Notes: generated by a model from the sequence alone, not told the origin. Shown: positions 48,926-58,032, counted from the stretch's first letter. The stretch: DNA of 64,000 nucleotides from Leisingera sp. ANG-M7 (GCF_000813965.1 NZ_JWLI01000016.1:186001-250000); one strand, 5' to 3'. Translations and numbers: made by a program.

Positions 48926-51379
48926 ATGACTGAACTTCCCTCAACTGCCAAGGCAGTCATCATCGGCGGCGGCATCATCGGCTGCTCCACTGCCTACCAC
49001 CTGGCCAAGCTGGGCTGGACCGACACCGTTTTGCTGGAGCGGAAAAAGCTGACCTCGGGCACTACCTTCCACGCCGCCGGGTTGGTTGGGCAGCTGCGCT
49101 CGAACGCCAACATCACCCAGCTGCTGGGGTATTCGGTCGATCTCTACAACAAGATCGAAGAGGAAACCGGCCTGGGTACCGGCTGGAAGATGAACGGCGG
49201 ACTGCGGCTGGCCTGCAACGAGGAACGCTGGACAGAGGTCAAGCGCCAGGCCACCACAGCGCATTCCTTCGGTCTGGAGATGGAGCTGCTGACCCCGAAA
49301 GAGGCGCAGGAGCTGTGGCCGCTGATGGATATTTCCGACGTCATCGGCGCCGCCTTCATGCCGACCGACGGCCAGGCCAACCCCTCCGACATCACCCAGG
49401 CGCTGGCCAAGGGCGCGCGGATGGCCGGGGCCAGGATCTTTGAGGACACCAAAGTCACCGATATCGAGATCGAGGACGGCAAGATCCGCGCGGTGATTAC
49501 CGAACATGGCCGCATCGAATGCGAGAAGGTGATCTGCTGTGCCGGCCAATGGACCCGAACCTTTGCCAAGCGGTTCGGGGTCAACGTGCCGCTGGTGCCG
49601 ATGGAGCACCAGTATATGGTCACCGAGCCGTTTGAGGGTGTGCCCTCCGGCCTTCCTACCCTGCGCGACCCGGACCGGCTGACCTACTACAAGGAAGAGG
49701 TCGGCGGGCTGGTGATGGGCGGCTATGAGCCGAACCCGATCCCCTGGGCCACTGACGGCATCCCGCAGGGTTTCCACTACACCCTTTTGGACAGCAACTT
49801 CGACCATTTCGAGCAGTTGATGGAACAGGCGCTTGGCCGGGTGCCGGCACTGGAAAACGCCGGCATCAAAACCCTGACCAACGGGCCGGAAAGCTTCACC
49901 CCCGACGGCAACTTCATCATCGGCGAGGCGCCGGAGCTGCGGAACTTCTATGTTGGCGCGGGCTTCAACGCGTTTGGCATCGCCGCGGGCGGCGGCGCCG
50001 GTATGGCACTGGCGGAATGGGTGAAGAACGGCGAGCCGCCGTTTGACCTCTGGTCCGCTGACATTCGCCGCTTTGGCCGCCCGCATTTTGACACCGACTG
50101 GGTCCGCACCCGCACGGTGGAAGCCTACGGCAAGCATTACACCATGGCCTGGCCGTATGAAGAGCACGACAGCGGCCGCCCCTGCCGCAAGTCGCCGCTG
50201 TACGACACGCTGAAAAGCCAGGGGGCGTGCTTTGGCGAGAAACTCGGCTGGGAGCGCCCGAACTGGTTTGCCGATGCCGCCCGTGGCGAAACTCCCAAGG
50301 ACGTCTACAGCTTCGGCCGCCAGAATTGGTTCGACGCAGTGGGCCGCGAGCACAAGGCGGCGCGCAAGGCGGCAGTGCTGTATGACCAGACATCCTTTGC
50401 CAAATTCTCGCTGAAAGGCCCGGATGCGCTGGCCGCGATGAACTGGATCTGCGCCAACGACGTGAACAAGCCGGTGGGAACTCTGACCTACACCCAGATG
50501 CTGAATGACAAGGGCGGCATCGAATGCGATCTCACGGTGGGCCGCGTCGCGCATGACGAGTTCTACATCGTCACCGGCACCGGTTACGCCACCCATGACT
50601 TCGACTGGATCCGTCGCAATATCCCCGACGGCATGAACTGCCAGCTGTTCGATATCACCTCCTCCAACGCGGTGCTGTCGCTGATGGGGCCGAAGGCGCG
50701 CAGCATCCTCGCCGCTGTCACCCGCGACGATGTCTCCAACGACGAGTTCAAGTTCGGCACCATCCGCACCATCGGCATCGCCGGCTGCCCGGTGCAGGCG
50801 CTCCGCGTGACCTATGTGGGCGAGCTTGGCTGGGAACTGCACCTGCCGGTGGAATACGCCCATACCGTCTATGCCACGCTGATGGAGGCAGGCAAACCGC
50901 ACGGGCTGGTCAATGCCGGCTACCGCTCGATCGAATCCCTTCGTCTGGAAAAAGGCTATCGCGCCTGGGGATCGGACATCGGCCCCGACCACACCCCGTT
51001 CGAGGCCGGGCTCGGCTGGGCGGTCAAGCTCAGTAAGGATATCCCATTCAAGGGTCGTACCGCCGCCGAAGAGCAGAAGGCGCAAGGCGTCAAGAAGATG
51101 CTCGCCTGTTTCACCACAGATCCGGGCGTGGTGCTCCTGGGCCGCGAGACGATCTACCGCAACGGCAAGCGCGCCGGCTGGCTGACTTCCGGCGGCTATG
51201 GCCACACCGTCGGGCAGTCCATCGGCTACGGCTACATCCGCAATCCCGATGGCGTGGATGCCGAATACGTGCTGAGCGGGGACTACGAGTTGGAGGTCGC
51301 CACCGAACGCGTCCCCTGCAAGGTGCAGCTCTCACCTCTTTATGATCCGTCGATGAGCCGGGTGAAGATCTGTACCTGA
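48926..51379 (+). CDS. FAD-dependent oxidoreductase, dimethylglycine/sarcosine dehydrogenase family
   Basis: The 817-aa product has an N-terminal DAO domain (VIIGGGIIGCSTAYHLA at 11-27), the FAO_M central domain, and C-terminal GCV_T plus GCV_T_C domains (about 430-810). His49 in SGTTFHAAGL is where this family links FAD covalently. Such enzymes oxidise N-methyl groups and pass the one-carbon unit to tetrahydrofolate, acting here on a product of the imported methylated amine. It is the last intact gene of the DeoR/ProXVW/kinase cluster; what follows is degraded. Confidence 0.92.
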   Translation: MTELPSTAKAVIIGGGIIGCSTAYHLAKLGWTDTVLLERKKLTSGTTFHAAGLVGQLRSNANITQLLGYSVDLYNKIEEETGLGTGWKMNGGLRLACNEERWTEVKRQATTAHSFGLEMELLTPKEAQELWPLMDISDVIGAAFMPTDGQANPSDITQALAKGARMAGARIFEDTKVTDIEIEDGKIRAVITEHGRIECEKVICCAGQWTRTFAKRFGVNVPLVPMEHQYMVTEPFEGVPSGLPTLRDPDRLTYYKEEVGGLVMGGYEPNPIPWATDGIPQGFHYTLLDSNFDHFEQLMEQALGRVPALENAGIKTLTNGPESFTPDGNFIIGEAPELRNFYVGAGFNAFGIAAGGGAGMALAEWVKNGEPPFDLWSADIRRFGRPHFDTDWVRTRTVEAYGKHYTMAWPYEEHDSGRPCRKSPLYDTLKSQGACFGEKLGWERPNWFADAARGETPKDVYSFGRQNWFDAVGREHKAARKAAVLYDQTSFAKFSLKGPDALAAMNWICANDVNKPVGTLTYTQMLNDKGGIECDLTVGRVAHDEFYIVTGTGYATHDFDWIRRNIPDGMNCQLFDITSSNAVLSLMGPKARSILAAVTRDDVSNDEFKFGTIRTIGIAGCPVQALRVTYVGELGWELHLPVEYAHTVYATLMEAGKPHGLVNAGYRSIESLRLEKGYRAWGSDIGPDHTPFEAGLGWAVKLSKDIPFKGRTAAEEQKAQGVKKMLACFTTDPGVVLLGRETIYRNGKRAGWLTSGGYGHTVGQSIGYGYIRNPDGVDAEYVLSGDYELEVATERVPCKVQLSPLYDPSMSRVKICT

Positions 51380-51387
51380 TCAACGGG

Positions 51388-51576
51388 ATGAGCAACTACC
51401 GCCGCCCCTCGGACGGGATTGCTCAGCGCCCGATCCATATTGCCGCCGCGTTGGAGGAGCGCCAGGGCAAGCCGGTCATCGGCCATGACATCGCGCTTTA
51501 CTGGCGGATCTTCAAAACCCTCGGAATTGCACCGGAAACCGAACAGGGCAGTTTGCTCTCCTCACTGAAAGACTGA
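51388..51576 (+). pseudogene. C-terminal remnant of an Asp/Glu racemase or maleate isomerase-like gene
   Basis: The 62-codon frame contains IHIAAALEERQGKPVIGHD followed by IALYWRIFKTLGI. This resembles the C-terminal end of the maleate isomerase/arylmalonate decarboxylase superfamily, in which a LE-x-x-x-GKPV-x-x-x-x-AL pattern precedes the last helix. The N-terminal 170 or so residues expected for that family are missing, because the fragment begins nine bases after the oxidoreductase stop. It may instead be a genuine small gene; confidence is limited. Confidence 0.45.
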
Positions 51577-51578
51577 CC

Positions 51579-52318
51579 ATGCACAAGATCGTTGCCCTCT
51601 GGGCCATTCCCAGCTCCAGTTTCACCGCCTTCGAATGGATGATTCAGCAACGCGGTAACCTTGTCTGCCTGCACGAACCTTTTGGCTAAGCCTGGTATTA
51701 GGGAGAGGACCCGCTCTGGCCGCGTTTCAGGAAGGGGGAAAAGACAACCCCCAACCTGACTTTGGACAGCGCTTAGGGCGGCATCCGGGATACGGGCGCG
51801 CAAGGGCCCGGTCTTCATCAAGGATTTTCCGCGTTACATCAATCACATGTGGTACGCGGCCCTCTCCCATTTCACCCATGCTTTTCTGATCCGCAATCCG
51901 GCTAAAACCATCACGTCTATGCACCACAAGTGGCCCGGCTGGAAGTCGGGTTCCCCGAGCAGCGGGCCTTGTTCGAATTGCTGACGGCGCTGAAAGGCAA
52001 AACTCCGCCGGTTGTCGACAGTGACGACCTGCTGGAATACTCGGAGGAGTTGGCACGCGCCTTCTGCGATGCAGTTGGCATCTCCTTCTCACAAGAGGCA
52101 CTGACATGGGAAGCCGGAGGCGACCCTTTTGCTCACAACTGATGGGACGGAGGGTCGTTTCATGCAAACCTGGCGCAATCCACCGGCCTGACGCCGCAGA
52201 GGCGCAGGTACATCCGTCTTGAGGACACGCGGGAACGGGTCCAACGGGTACACCACCGGATGAGGCCGCACTACGATCACCTGTACAAACACCGCCTGCG
52301 TGTTCTGCAATCCGCCGG
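51579..52318 (+). pseudogene. Degraded sulfotransferase family gene
   Basis: The first frame reads MHKIVALWAIPSSSFTAFEW and then CLHEPFG before TAA at 51687 and TAG shortly after. Recognisable pieces continue in shifting frames: GEDPLWPRF, GPVFIKDFPRYINHMW, FLIRNPAKTITSMHHKWPG, LEVGFPEQRALFELL, EALTWEAGGDPFAHN, a TGA at 52141, then WDGGSFHANLAQSTGL and MRPHYDHLYKHRLRV. At least three in-frame stops and two or more frameshifts are visible. The intact ancestor would be a protein of roughly 245 residues. It is expected to be non-functional. Confidence 0.75.
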
Positions 52319-53345
52319 CTTAGGCAGGAGTATTTGGAGGATACGGCAGCGCGGGTCAGTGAAAGAAGTCGTCGAAGCCGGTCTATGCATCGGCTGCGGA
52401 CTGTGCGAGGCCCTGACGCCTGAACGCTGGAAAGTGGCCCATACGCCGCAGGGCCGCCTGCGTCCATCCAGGATGGTCGCAGGATCTGATGCGGAGATAC
52501 TGCAGGCCTGCACCGGGGCGGTTGCCCGCCCCAACGGCGAAACCGCCCCGCTCTGGGACGCAGTCTGGGGGTTACTACCGGATGCAGGAGGCCTGGGCTA
52601 GCGATCCTGACACCCGGTTCCGGGCGGCGGCGGGCGGTGTCCTGACCGCGCTTGCAGCACACCTGCTTCGGTCCAGCGAGGCACGTTTCATCCTGCATTG
52701 CGCCGCCGGCCCGCAAGCACCGATGCGATCGGTCTGGTGTCTCAGCGACACGCCCAGCCAGCTCTTGCAGCGCGCAGGATCGCGCTATAGCCCAAGCGAC
52801 ACACTGGCCGGGTTGCAAGCGGCGCTTGACCGCGACGAGCCTTTTGCCGTTATTGCAAAACCCTGCGATGCCGGCGCGCTGCGCGAAGTTGCTAAAACCG
52901 ATCAGCGGCTGGCCAGAAACCTCGTGGCCGTGCTCGATGATTGCAAGCTGTCCGAAACATACGTCGCACTGTCCCGCTACCGGGGCCATGGCAACCCCGG
53001 ACCGACAAGGATCGAAACGCGCGACGGCCGCGCTTTCCAGAAAACTCATGTCGAGATGTAGGCTGACGAAAGCGGCTGGCGAGCAACTTTGCCGCGCCGG
53101 GTGCGAAGCCGGGAGCCTCTCCGCCGACGCAGAGATCCCCCCGCCAGTTCGGCGCCTTTCAGCCGTCTCAAGTCCGCAAAAAGCACGCCTTGGCCGCGCC
53201 GCTTAGAGGTATGGCTGCCGCGGGCTCGCCGGTGTACCGGCATGAAGGCCTGAGGCTGGAAAAGCTCGACACCCGCGATGCCCAGGAGGAGGCGGGAACC
53301 CTGAAGCGTGTCCCCGATGGCAGGTTCTGTGAAAAACTTCCGTAG
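52319..53345 (+). pseudogene. Degraded coenzyme F420 hydrogenase/dehydrogenase beta subunit (FrhB) family gene
   Basis: Pieces of one gene are spread over several frames. RQEYLEDTAARVSE shifts near 52368 into VVEAGLCIGCGLCEAL, a CxxCxxC Fe-S motif. A shift near 52570 leads to GGYYRMQEAWASDPDTRFRA, then AVIAKPCDAGALREVAKTD. A stop at 53059 follows HVEM, and VRKKHALAARLRGMAAAGSP plus EEAGTLKRV appear up to the TAG at 53343-53345. A central section after residues LARNLVAVL is deleted. The family carries Fe-S/FAD domains and acts as an oxidoreductase subunit; here it is dead. Confidence 0.75.
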
Positions 53346-53980
53346 TGGGGGCCAGAGCAAAGGGTTTGACCTGCAATGAAATTGCTGCACGCCGCCCAGC
53401 AGCTTGCATTCAGGTTAGCCTTGATCCGAATTGATCGTTCTGGCGATGCGTTTCGGAAGTGCAGCCAAGGTCACATACCGCTTCGGTCAGTAGTGACGTT
53501 GGACCAGTTCTTCCCGATCATGTTGCACCCAGCATCCATCACAATAACCGCTTCCGGTTGGGTTGCTGGCATTGCTTCAGTCTCCTCAAAAGGAAACACG
53601 GTTCCGCACTGAGCAGGTTTACGATTTCAAGCCGTTTGTGCATTTCCAAGACAATTTCAGTTCGTTTTGCTTAGCAAAGCCGGATTAGCGGCAGAGCAGA
53701 AGGTTTTCGCGCAGCGCCCGCTCGCAGCTTTTAATAGCATTTCCGCAATTGCTCACAGCCGACATCGGTTTCAACGCAGAGCTATGGCGATGACGAAGAG
53801 ATCCGCCGCCATGATCGGCCCAAAGCTGCCGTATGTGCGGCATTCAAATTGCTGCCGTGCGGCCCGCAATTTCGGACTTTCGCGGCCAGCGCGAAACCGT
53901 GCTGGGCCCGCACTCGCGCGATTGGAGACAAGCCTGTTCGCGTAAAAGGAAGAAGAAGCAATTCAGCAAGATGTGCCAGT
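53346..53980. other. Gene-poor 635-bp stretch after the pseudogenes
   Basis: This stretch continues the decayed zone and ends at the convergent LysR gene. Short frames on the plus strand (about 53376-53612 and 53667-53945) lack family features, signal peptides or ribosome sites. Composition is less biased than in flanking genes. No repeat or transposase could be identified. Confidence 0.55.
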
Positions 53981-54850
53981 CTATTGGGTTTGCAACCATC
54001 TTGAAAACACCGCGGCGCAGTCTTGGGAAGCCGCTTTGCGCGGGCGGACCAGAAAGTAGCCGTAGTCCTGCAGCATATACGGTGACAGGCGGAACAGTTT
54101 CTCCTCCTCCAATTCCCGTTCGATCAGCGTGTCCATCAGGGCGATCCCCTGGCCATCTGCAACCGCCTGAACACGCACATTGGGGTCAGGGATGATCAGC
54201 GTGTCCCGGCGCGTCCGGTGCGGCAGCCCCGCGGTATTCAGCCAGTCAGTCCAAGCATCGCTGTCATCATGATCACGCAGCAGCGTAAAGGTTGAAACCG
54301 CTTGCTCCCAGCCGAGCCGCTCCACCGTTTCCAGGGCTGCAGCGTTGCCTGCGGGAAAGGCCGGGCAAGGCAGGAACGGCGCAACGTCGCCATCCCCCCA
54401 CTGCCCATTTCCCCAGCGGATTGCGATGTCAATGCCTTGCGCTTCAAGGTCGAACAGCCGGATCATCGGTTGCAGCCGGAGCTGGATATCCGGATGCGCC
54501 TGCATGAAGGACATCAGCCGCGGTGACAACCAGCGGGCGGCGAAATAGGTGGAGACACCCACCGTCAGGGTTTTGGCAGAGCCCCCTTTGAGGGCCAGAA
54601 TACCAGCCTCGATCTCTTCATAATGGCTTTGACAGGCAGCCAGCAGCTTGACTCCGTCCGGCGTCATCTCGACCCCGCGGACATTGCGATGAAACAGCGC
54701 AAATCCCAGATCCGCCTCCAGCGTTTTCACCTGATAGCTGACCGCGCCCTTGGTCATGTTCAGCGCTCCGGCCGCATCTGAAAAACTGCGGTAACGGGCG
54801 ATCTCAGCAAACAGGCGCAGGCTGTCGTGATGGCGGAATTCTATGGGCAT
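53981..54850 (-). CDS. LysR family regulator, GcvA-like
   Basis: The 289-aa product has an LTTR HTH (RYRSFSDAAGALNMTKGAVSYQ) and the GcvA-type effector domain (AARWLSPRLMSFMQAHPDI, FDLEAQGIDIAIRWGNGQW, NVRVQAVADGQGIALMD). GcvA proteins activate glycine cleavage genes, which fits the GcvT-like gene in the divergent unit. A 9-bp direct repeat TAAATTCCC at 54864-54872 and 54911-54919 lies in the shared 110-bp promoter gap and may be part of the binding site. Confidence 0.9.
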   Translation of the reverse strand: MPIEFRHHDSLRLFAEIARYRSFSDAAGALNMTKGAVSYQVKTLEADLGFALFHRNVRGVEMTPDGVKLLAACQSHYEEIEAGILALKGGSAKTLTVGVSTYFAARWLSPRLMSFMQAHPDIQLRLQPMIRLFDLEAQGIDIAIRWGNGQWGDGDVAPFLPCPAFPAGNAAALETVERLGWEQAVSTFTLLRDHDDSDAWTDWLNTAGLPHRTRRDTLIIPDPNVRVQAVADGQGIALMDTLIERELEEEKLFRLSPYMLQDYGYFLVRPRKAASQDCAAVFSRWLQTQ

Positions 54851-54960
54851 GATGTAATTCGTATAAATTCCCTAGACGCTGCGGGCAAATTATATCGATT
54901 GCTGGCGGCTTAAATTCCCAAAAATATGGATCAATAAACACATTTCCAGGAGTTGCATCG

Positions 54961-56511
54961 TTGGAAAATATGAACGCCGACACCCATATCACTCAGCGCG
55001 GAAAGCCGCGCCGGGGGCGGCTGACCCGGCACAATGCGCCGCAGGCGGCACCGGTGTACAGGCGCCGTCAGATCCCTGCCTACGATCTGCTGGACGAGAC
55101 CGCACTCCGGCGCATCGAAGCTCAGGCGGACTGGATCCTTGAGCATATCGGCGTCGAATTCCGCGGTGATGACACAGCACTTGCGCTGTTTGCCGCAGCC
55201 GGGGCACGCGTTGAGGGCGTCCGGATCCGCTTCGAACCGGGCCATGTGCGCCAGCTTTGCAAAACCGCTCCCGCCGAATTCCAGCTGCATGGCCGTGATC
55301 CCGCCCGCACGGTGACCTTGGGTGGCGACAACTTAGTGCTGATGCCCGGCTATGGCTCGCCCTTTGTCACCGACCTGGAGCAAGGCCGCCGCTATGCCAC
55401 GCTGGAAGATTTCGAAAACTTCGTGAAGCTTTCGCATATGTCGCCCGCCCTGCACCATACCGGCGGCACCGTGGTTGAACCGACCGATGTACCGGTGAAC
55501 AAGCGGCATCTGGACATGATGCTGGCGCATCTCACCCTTTCGGACAAACCCTTCATGGGCGGTGTCACTTCCCTGCAAGCTGCGCAGGAAAGCGTTGAGA
55601 TGGCGCGGCTGGCCTTCGGCGCGGGATTCCTGGACCAAAACGCGGTGATGCAGGCCAATATCAACGTTAATTCGCCGCTGATCTATGACGGGGTGATGTC
55701 TGCCTCCCTGCGCATTTATGCAGCGGCCAACCAATGCGTCTGCATCTCGCCCGCCATCTTTGCCGGCGCCATGGGACCGCTCTCACCGGCAGCGGTTGCC
55801 GCCCAAACCCTGGCAGAGGCGATGGCGGGTATCGCCCTCACCCAGCTGGTGCGCCCTGGCTGCCCGGTCGTCTTCGGCAGCTTTCATTCTTCCATGAACC
55901 TGCGCACCGGCGCGCTGACTTTTGGCTCTCCGGAGGCGAACCTCACCACCATGGCACTGAGCCAGCTGGGCCGCAGGCTGGGGGTGCCGGTGCGGTCCGG
56001 CGGCGGTCAGGTCACTGCCTCCAATACCGCCGACGGCCAGGCGATGCAGGACAGCGCCGGTGCGATGTGGGCCACTCTCCTGTCCGGCGGGCATCAGGTC
56101 TGGCACGCGGCAGGCTGGCTCGAAGGCGGGCTGGTGATGTCCTACGAGAAGTTCGTGATGGACCTCGACCATTGCGGCGCCATGCTGAAGATGCTGCAGG
56201 GGTTCAGCACGGACGACGAGGCCTTTGGCCGCGACGCCTATACCGAGGCCGGACCGGGCGAGAACTTCCTGTCCACCAGCCACACCCTGCGCCACTACAC
56301 AACCGCCAATTTTGAACCGCGGGTGCCCGAAGGCGGCCCCTTTGAAACCTGGGACGAGAACGGCCGCCAGACCGCTGATCAGCGGGCCGCGGCCCGATGG
56401 CGTCAGATGCTGACGGAATTTCAGCCACCGGAAATGCCAGCAGCCACCCGCACAGCCCTGAATGACTTCGTGGCGGAGCGCAAAGCCGCAATGCCCGACG
56501 AATGGTATTGA
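54961..56511 (+). CDS. MttB superfamily (trimethylamine methyltransferase-like) protein, non-pyrrolysine
   Basis: The 516-aa product aligns with MttB-type methyltransferases: ILEHIGVEFRGDDTALALF, PGYGSPFVTDLEQGRRYAT, GGVTSLQAAQESVEMARLAF, TNTADGQ-like ASNTADGQAMQDSAGAMW, and SYEKFVMDLDHCGAMLKML. The frame is continuous with no internal TAG, so no pyrrolysine is used. Relatives demethylate glycine betaine, proline betaine or carnitine. TTG 54961 has AGGAG eight bases upstream; ATG 54970 is the alternative. It forms a unit with the GcvT-like gene 16 bp downstream. Confidence 0.9.
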   Translation: MENMNADTHITQRGKPRRGRLTRHNAPQAAPVYRRRQIPAYDLLDETALRRIEAQADWILEHIGVEFRGDDTALALFAAAGARVEGVRIRFEPGHVRQLCKTAPAEFQLHGRDPARTVTLGGDNLVLMPGYGSPFVTDLEQGRRYATLEDFENFVKLSHMSPALHHTGGTVVEPTDVPVNKRHLDMMLAHLTLSDKPFMGGVTSLQAAQESVEMARLAFGAGFLDQNAVMQANINVNSPLIYDGVMSASLRIYAAANQCVCISPAIFAGAMGPLSPAAVAAQTLAEAMAGIALTQLVRPGCPVVFGSFHSSMNLRTGALTFGSPEANLTTMALSQLGRRLGVPVRSGGGQVTASNTADGQAMQDSAGAMWATLLSGGHQVWHAAGWLEGGLVMSYEKFVMDLDHCGAMLKMLQGFSTDDEAFGRDAYTEAGPGENFLSTSHTLRHYTTANFEPRVPEGGPFETWDENGRQTADQRAAARWRQMLTEFQPPEMPAATRTALNDFVAERKAAMPDEWY

Positions 56512-56527
56512 GAAAGGACCCTGAAAC

Positions 56528-57619
56528 ATGACCGAAGAACTGAACCGCACCTCGGCGCTTGCCTCCCGCCACATTGCCCTGGGATCAGGGCTTGAGGACT
56601 GGAACGGTATGGGCACCGCCTGGACCTACAGCACCGACCCGAACGATGAACACGACGCAGTGCGCGAGCGTGCCGGCATGTTCGATATGTCCCCGCTGAA
56701 GAAGGTGTTTGTCCGCGGCAAGGACGCGCAGGCCGTGCTGGATCACTTGACCACACGCGACCTGTCCAAACTGGCGCCGGGCAAAGCTGCCTACCTCTGC
56801 GTTTTGACCGAAGCGGGCGGCATTGCCGACGACGCCATTGTCTCGAACAACGGCGGCGATGAGTGGATGATCGTGCATGGATCCGGCGATACCATGGCGC
56901 TGCTGCAAGCCTCGGCAAAGGGCCGTGACGTCTGGCTGGAGTTCACCGACGACCTGCACGACGTCTCGGTCCAGGGTCCGGCGGCGCTGGACATCCTGAA
57001 CGCCCTTTGCGACATCGATCTTGCCGGGCTGCGGTATTTTGAACACGCCCCGGCAACCCTGTTTGGCCACCCCTGCCGGATCTCGCGCACCGGCTATTCG
57101 GGCGAACGCGGCTATGAGATCTTTGCCAGCGCCGCAGTGATTATTGATATCTGGGACAAGCTGGCAGAGGCGGGTGTCATGCCGTGCTCTTTCACCGCGC
57201 TCGACAAGGTGCGGATAGAAGCGGGATTGCTGTTCTACGGCTATGACATGACCGAGGTGCACACTCCATGGGAGGTCGGCCTGGGTTTCACAGTCAGCGC
57301 CACGAAGGGCGACTTCCGCGGCAGAGAGGCGGTGATGGCGTCGAAGGGCCGCGAAAAGACTTCAAACGTCTGCCTCGATATTGATCATTCGGACATGGTG
57401 GCGGGCGGAGAGACCTTGCTGCTGGATGGTGAAGAGATCGGCGTGATCAACAGCCCCTGCTATTCGCAACGGATGGGCAAATCGCTGGCGCTGGCACATG
57501 TCCGCCCTGGGATCGACGCGGGATCGGTTCTGCGGCTTAAAAGCGAGACTCTTCAAACCGCCGCAACAGTGGTTGGCAGCCCGGTCTACGACCCGCAAAA
57601 GACACGGACGCATCAATAG
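56528..57619 (+). CDS. Aminomethyltransferase (GcvT-like) family protein
   Basis: The 363-aa product has a GCV_T domain (FDMSPLKKVFVRGKDAQAVL, TEAGGIADDAIV with the catalytic-position Asp, and RTGYSGERGYEIF) and a C-terminal GCV_T_C barrel (EVGLGFTVSATKGDFRGREA). It is a stand-alone T-protein homologue outside a gcvTHP operon. Paired with an MttB-like gene it probably moves a methyl or methylene group to tetrahydrofolate. An AAAGGACC sequence lies just before ATG 56528. Confidence 0.9.
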   Translation: MTEELNRTSALASRHIALGSGLEDWNGMGTAWTYSTDPNDEHDAVRERAGMFDMSPLKKVFVRGKDAQAVLDHLTTRDLSKLAPGKAAYLCVLTEAGGIADDAIVSNNGGDEWMIVHGSGDTMALLQASAKGRDVWLEFTDDLHDVSVQGPAALDILNALCDIDLAGLRYFEHAPATLFGHPCRISRTGYSGERGYEIFASAAVIIDIWDKLAEAGVMPCSFTALDKVRIEAGLLFYGYDMTEVHTPWEVGLGFTVSATKGDFRGREAVMASKGREKTSNVCLDIDHSDMVAGGETLLLDGEEIGVINSPCYSQRMGKSLALAHVRPGIDAGSVLRLKSETLQTAATVVGSPVYDPQKTRTHQ

Positions 57620-57635
57620 CCTGGCTAAATATTCT

Positions 57636-57694
57636 GCTGGCGGGCGTGAGAGACATTGGTCCTATAGAAACTCTCGCCCGCCCTTCAGCATTTT
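57636..57694 (+). terminator. Probable terminator of the mttB-like/gcvT-like unit
   Basis: GGCGGGCG..AGAG (57639-57652) pairs with CTCTCGCCCGCC (57671-57682), with a two-base bulge and an 18-base loop, followed by CATTTT. It lies 20 bp after the GcvT-like stop. Confidence 0.6.
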
Positions 57695-57737
57695 GGCTCA
57701 ACAAAGGCGCTTACCGGAGCTTTTGCCCCCTCCTTAA

Positions 57738-57754
57738 CTGGTCGAAACGACCAG
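57738..57754. repeat. Perfect 7-bp inverted repeat
   Basis: CTGGTCG and CGACCAG flank AAA. It lies mid-gap, about 290 bp before the TetR gene start, and could be a protein-binding site. No adjacent gene feature fixes its role. Confidence 0.35.
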
Positions 57755-57991
57755 CCAAGGCCTTTCAGTGGACCAATTTATGCAGTTAGCACCTCACCGG
57801 CACAGCCGACCCATAGCTGACCGTCAACAGCCTGTATCAAGGCCGTCATGCAGCCCGCTTTTGGGGACCTTGGCTCATCGTACAGCATTGCAAGTAAACA
57901 ATTTTCGACAGCACACGGCGGAGCCGTCAATCGCAATTTCTGGGGAGGCTTGCTGAGGCGCAAGGACAGAGCGAACGTATATTTTTCAATA

Positions 57992-58032
57992 TTGACAATC
58001 AATCCAACACCATTATTGTCAAAAGTGACAAT
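57992..58032 (+). promoter_or_regulatory. Promoter and TetR-type operator of the Rieske operon
   Basis: ATTGTCA-AAAG-TGACAAT (58015-58032) is a perfect inverted repeat ending 13 bp before the TetR start, with a third half-site TTGACAAT at 57992-57999. TTGACA at 57992-57997 doubles as a -35, and TATTGT at 58014-58019, 16 bp further, can serve as a -10. The repressor would cover the -10 and the start region, giving autorepression. Confidence 0.65.

Noticed and set aside
48941-51205. 754-codon minus-strand frame opposite the DMGDH-like gene
   Set aside because: Shadow frame; the plus strand has complete DAO and GCV_T domains.
53667-53945. 92-codon plus-strand frame before the GcvA-like gene
   Set aside because: Arg/Ala-rich composition without motif or ribosome site; lies in the decayed zone.
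54961-56511. Pyrrolysine-containing trimethylamine methyltransferase
   Set aside because: The frame is continuous with no in-frame TAG, and no pyl genes are present.
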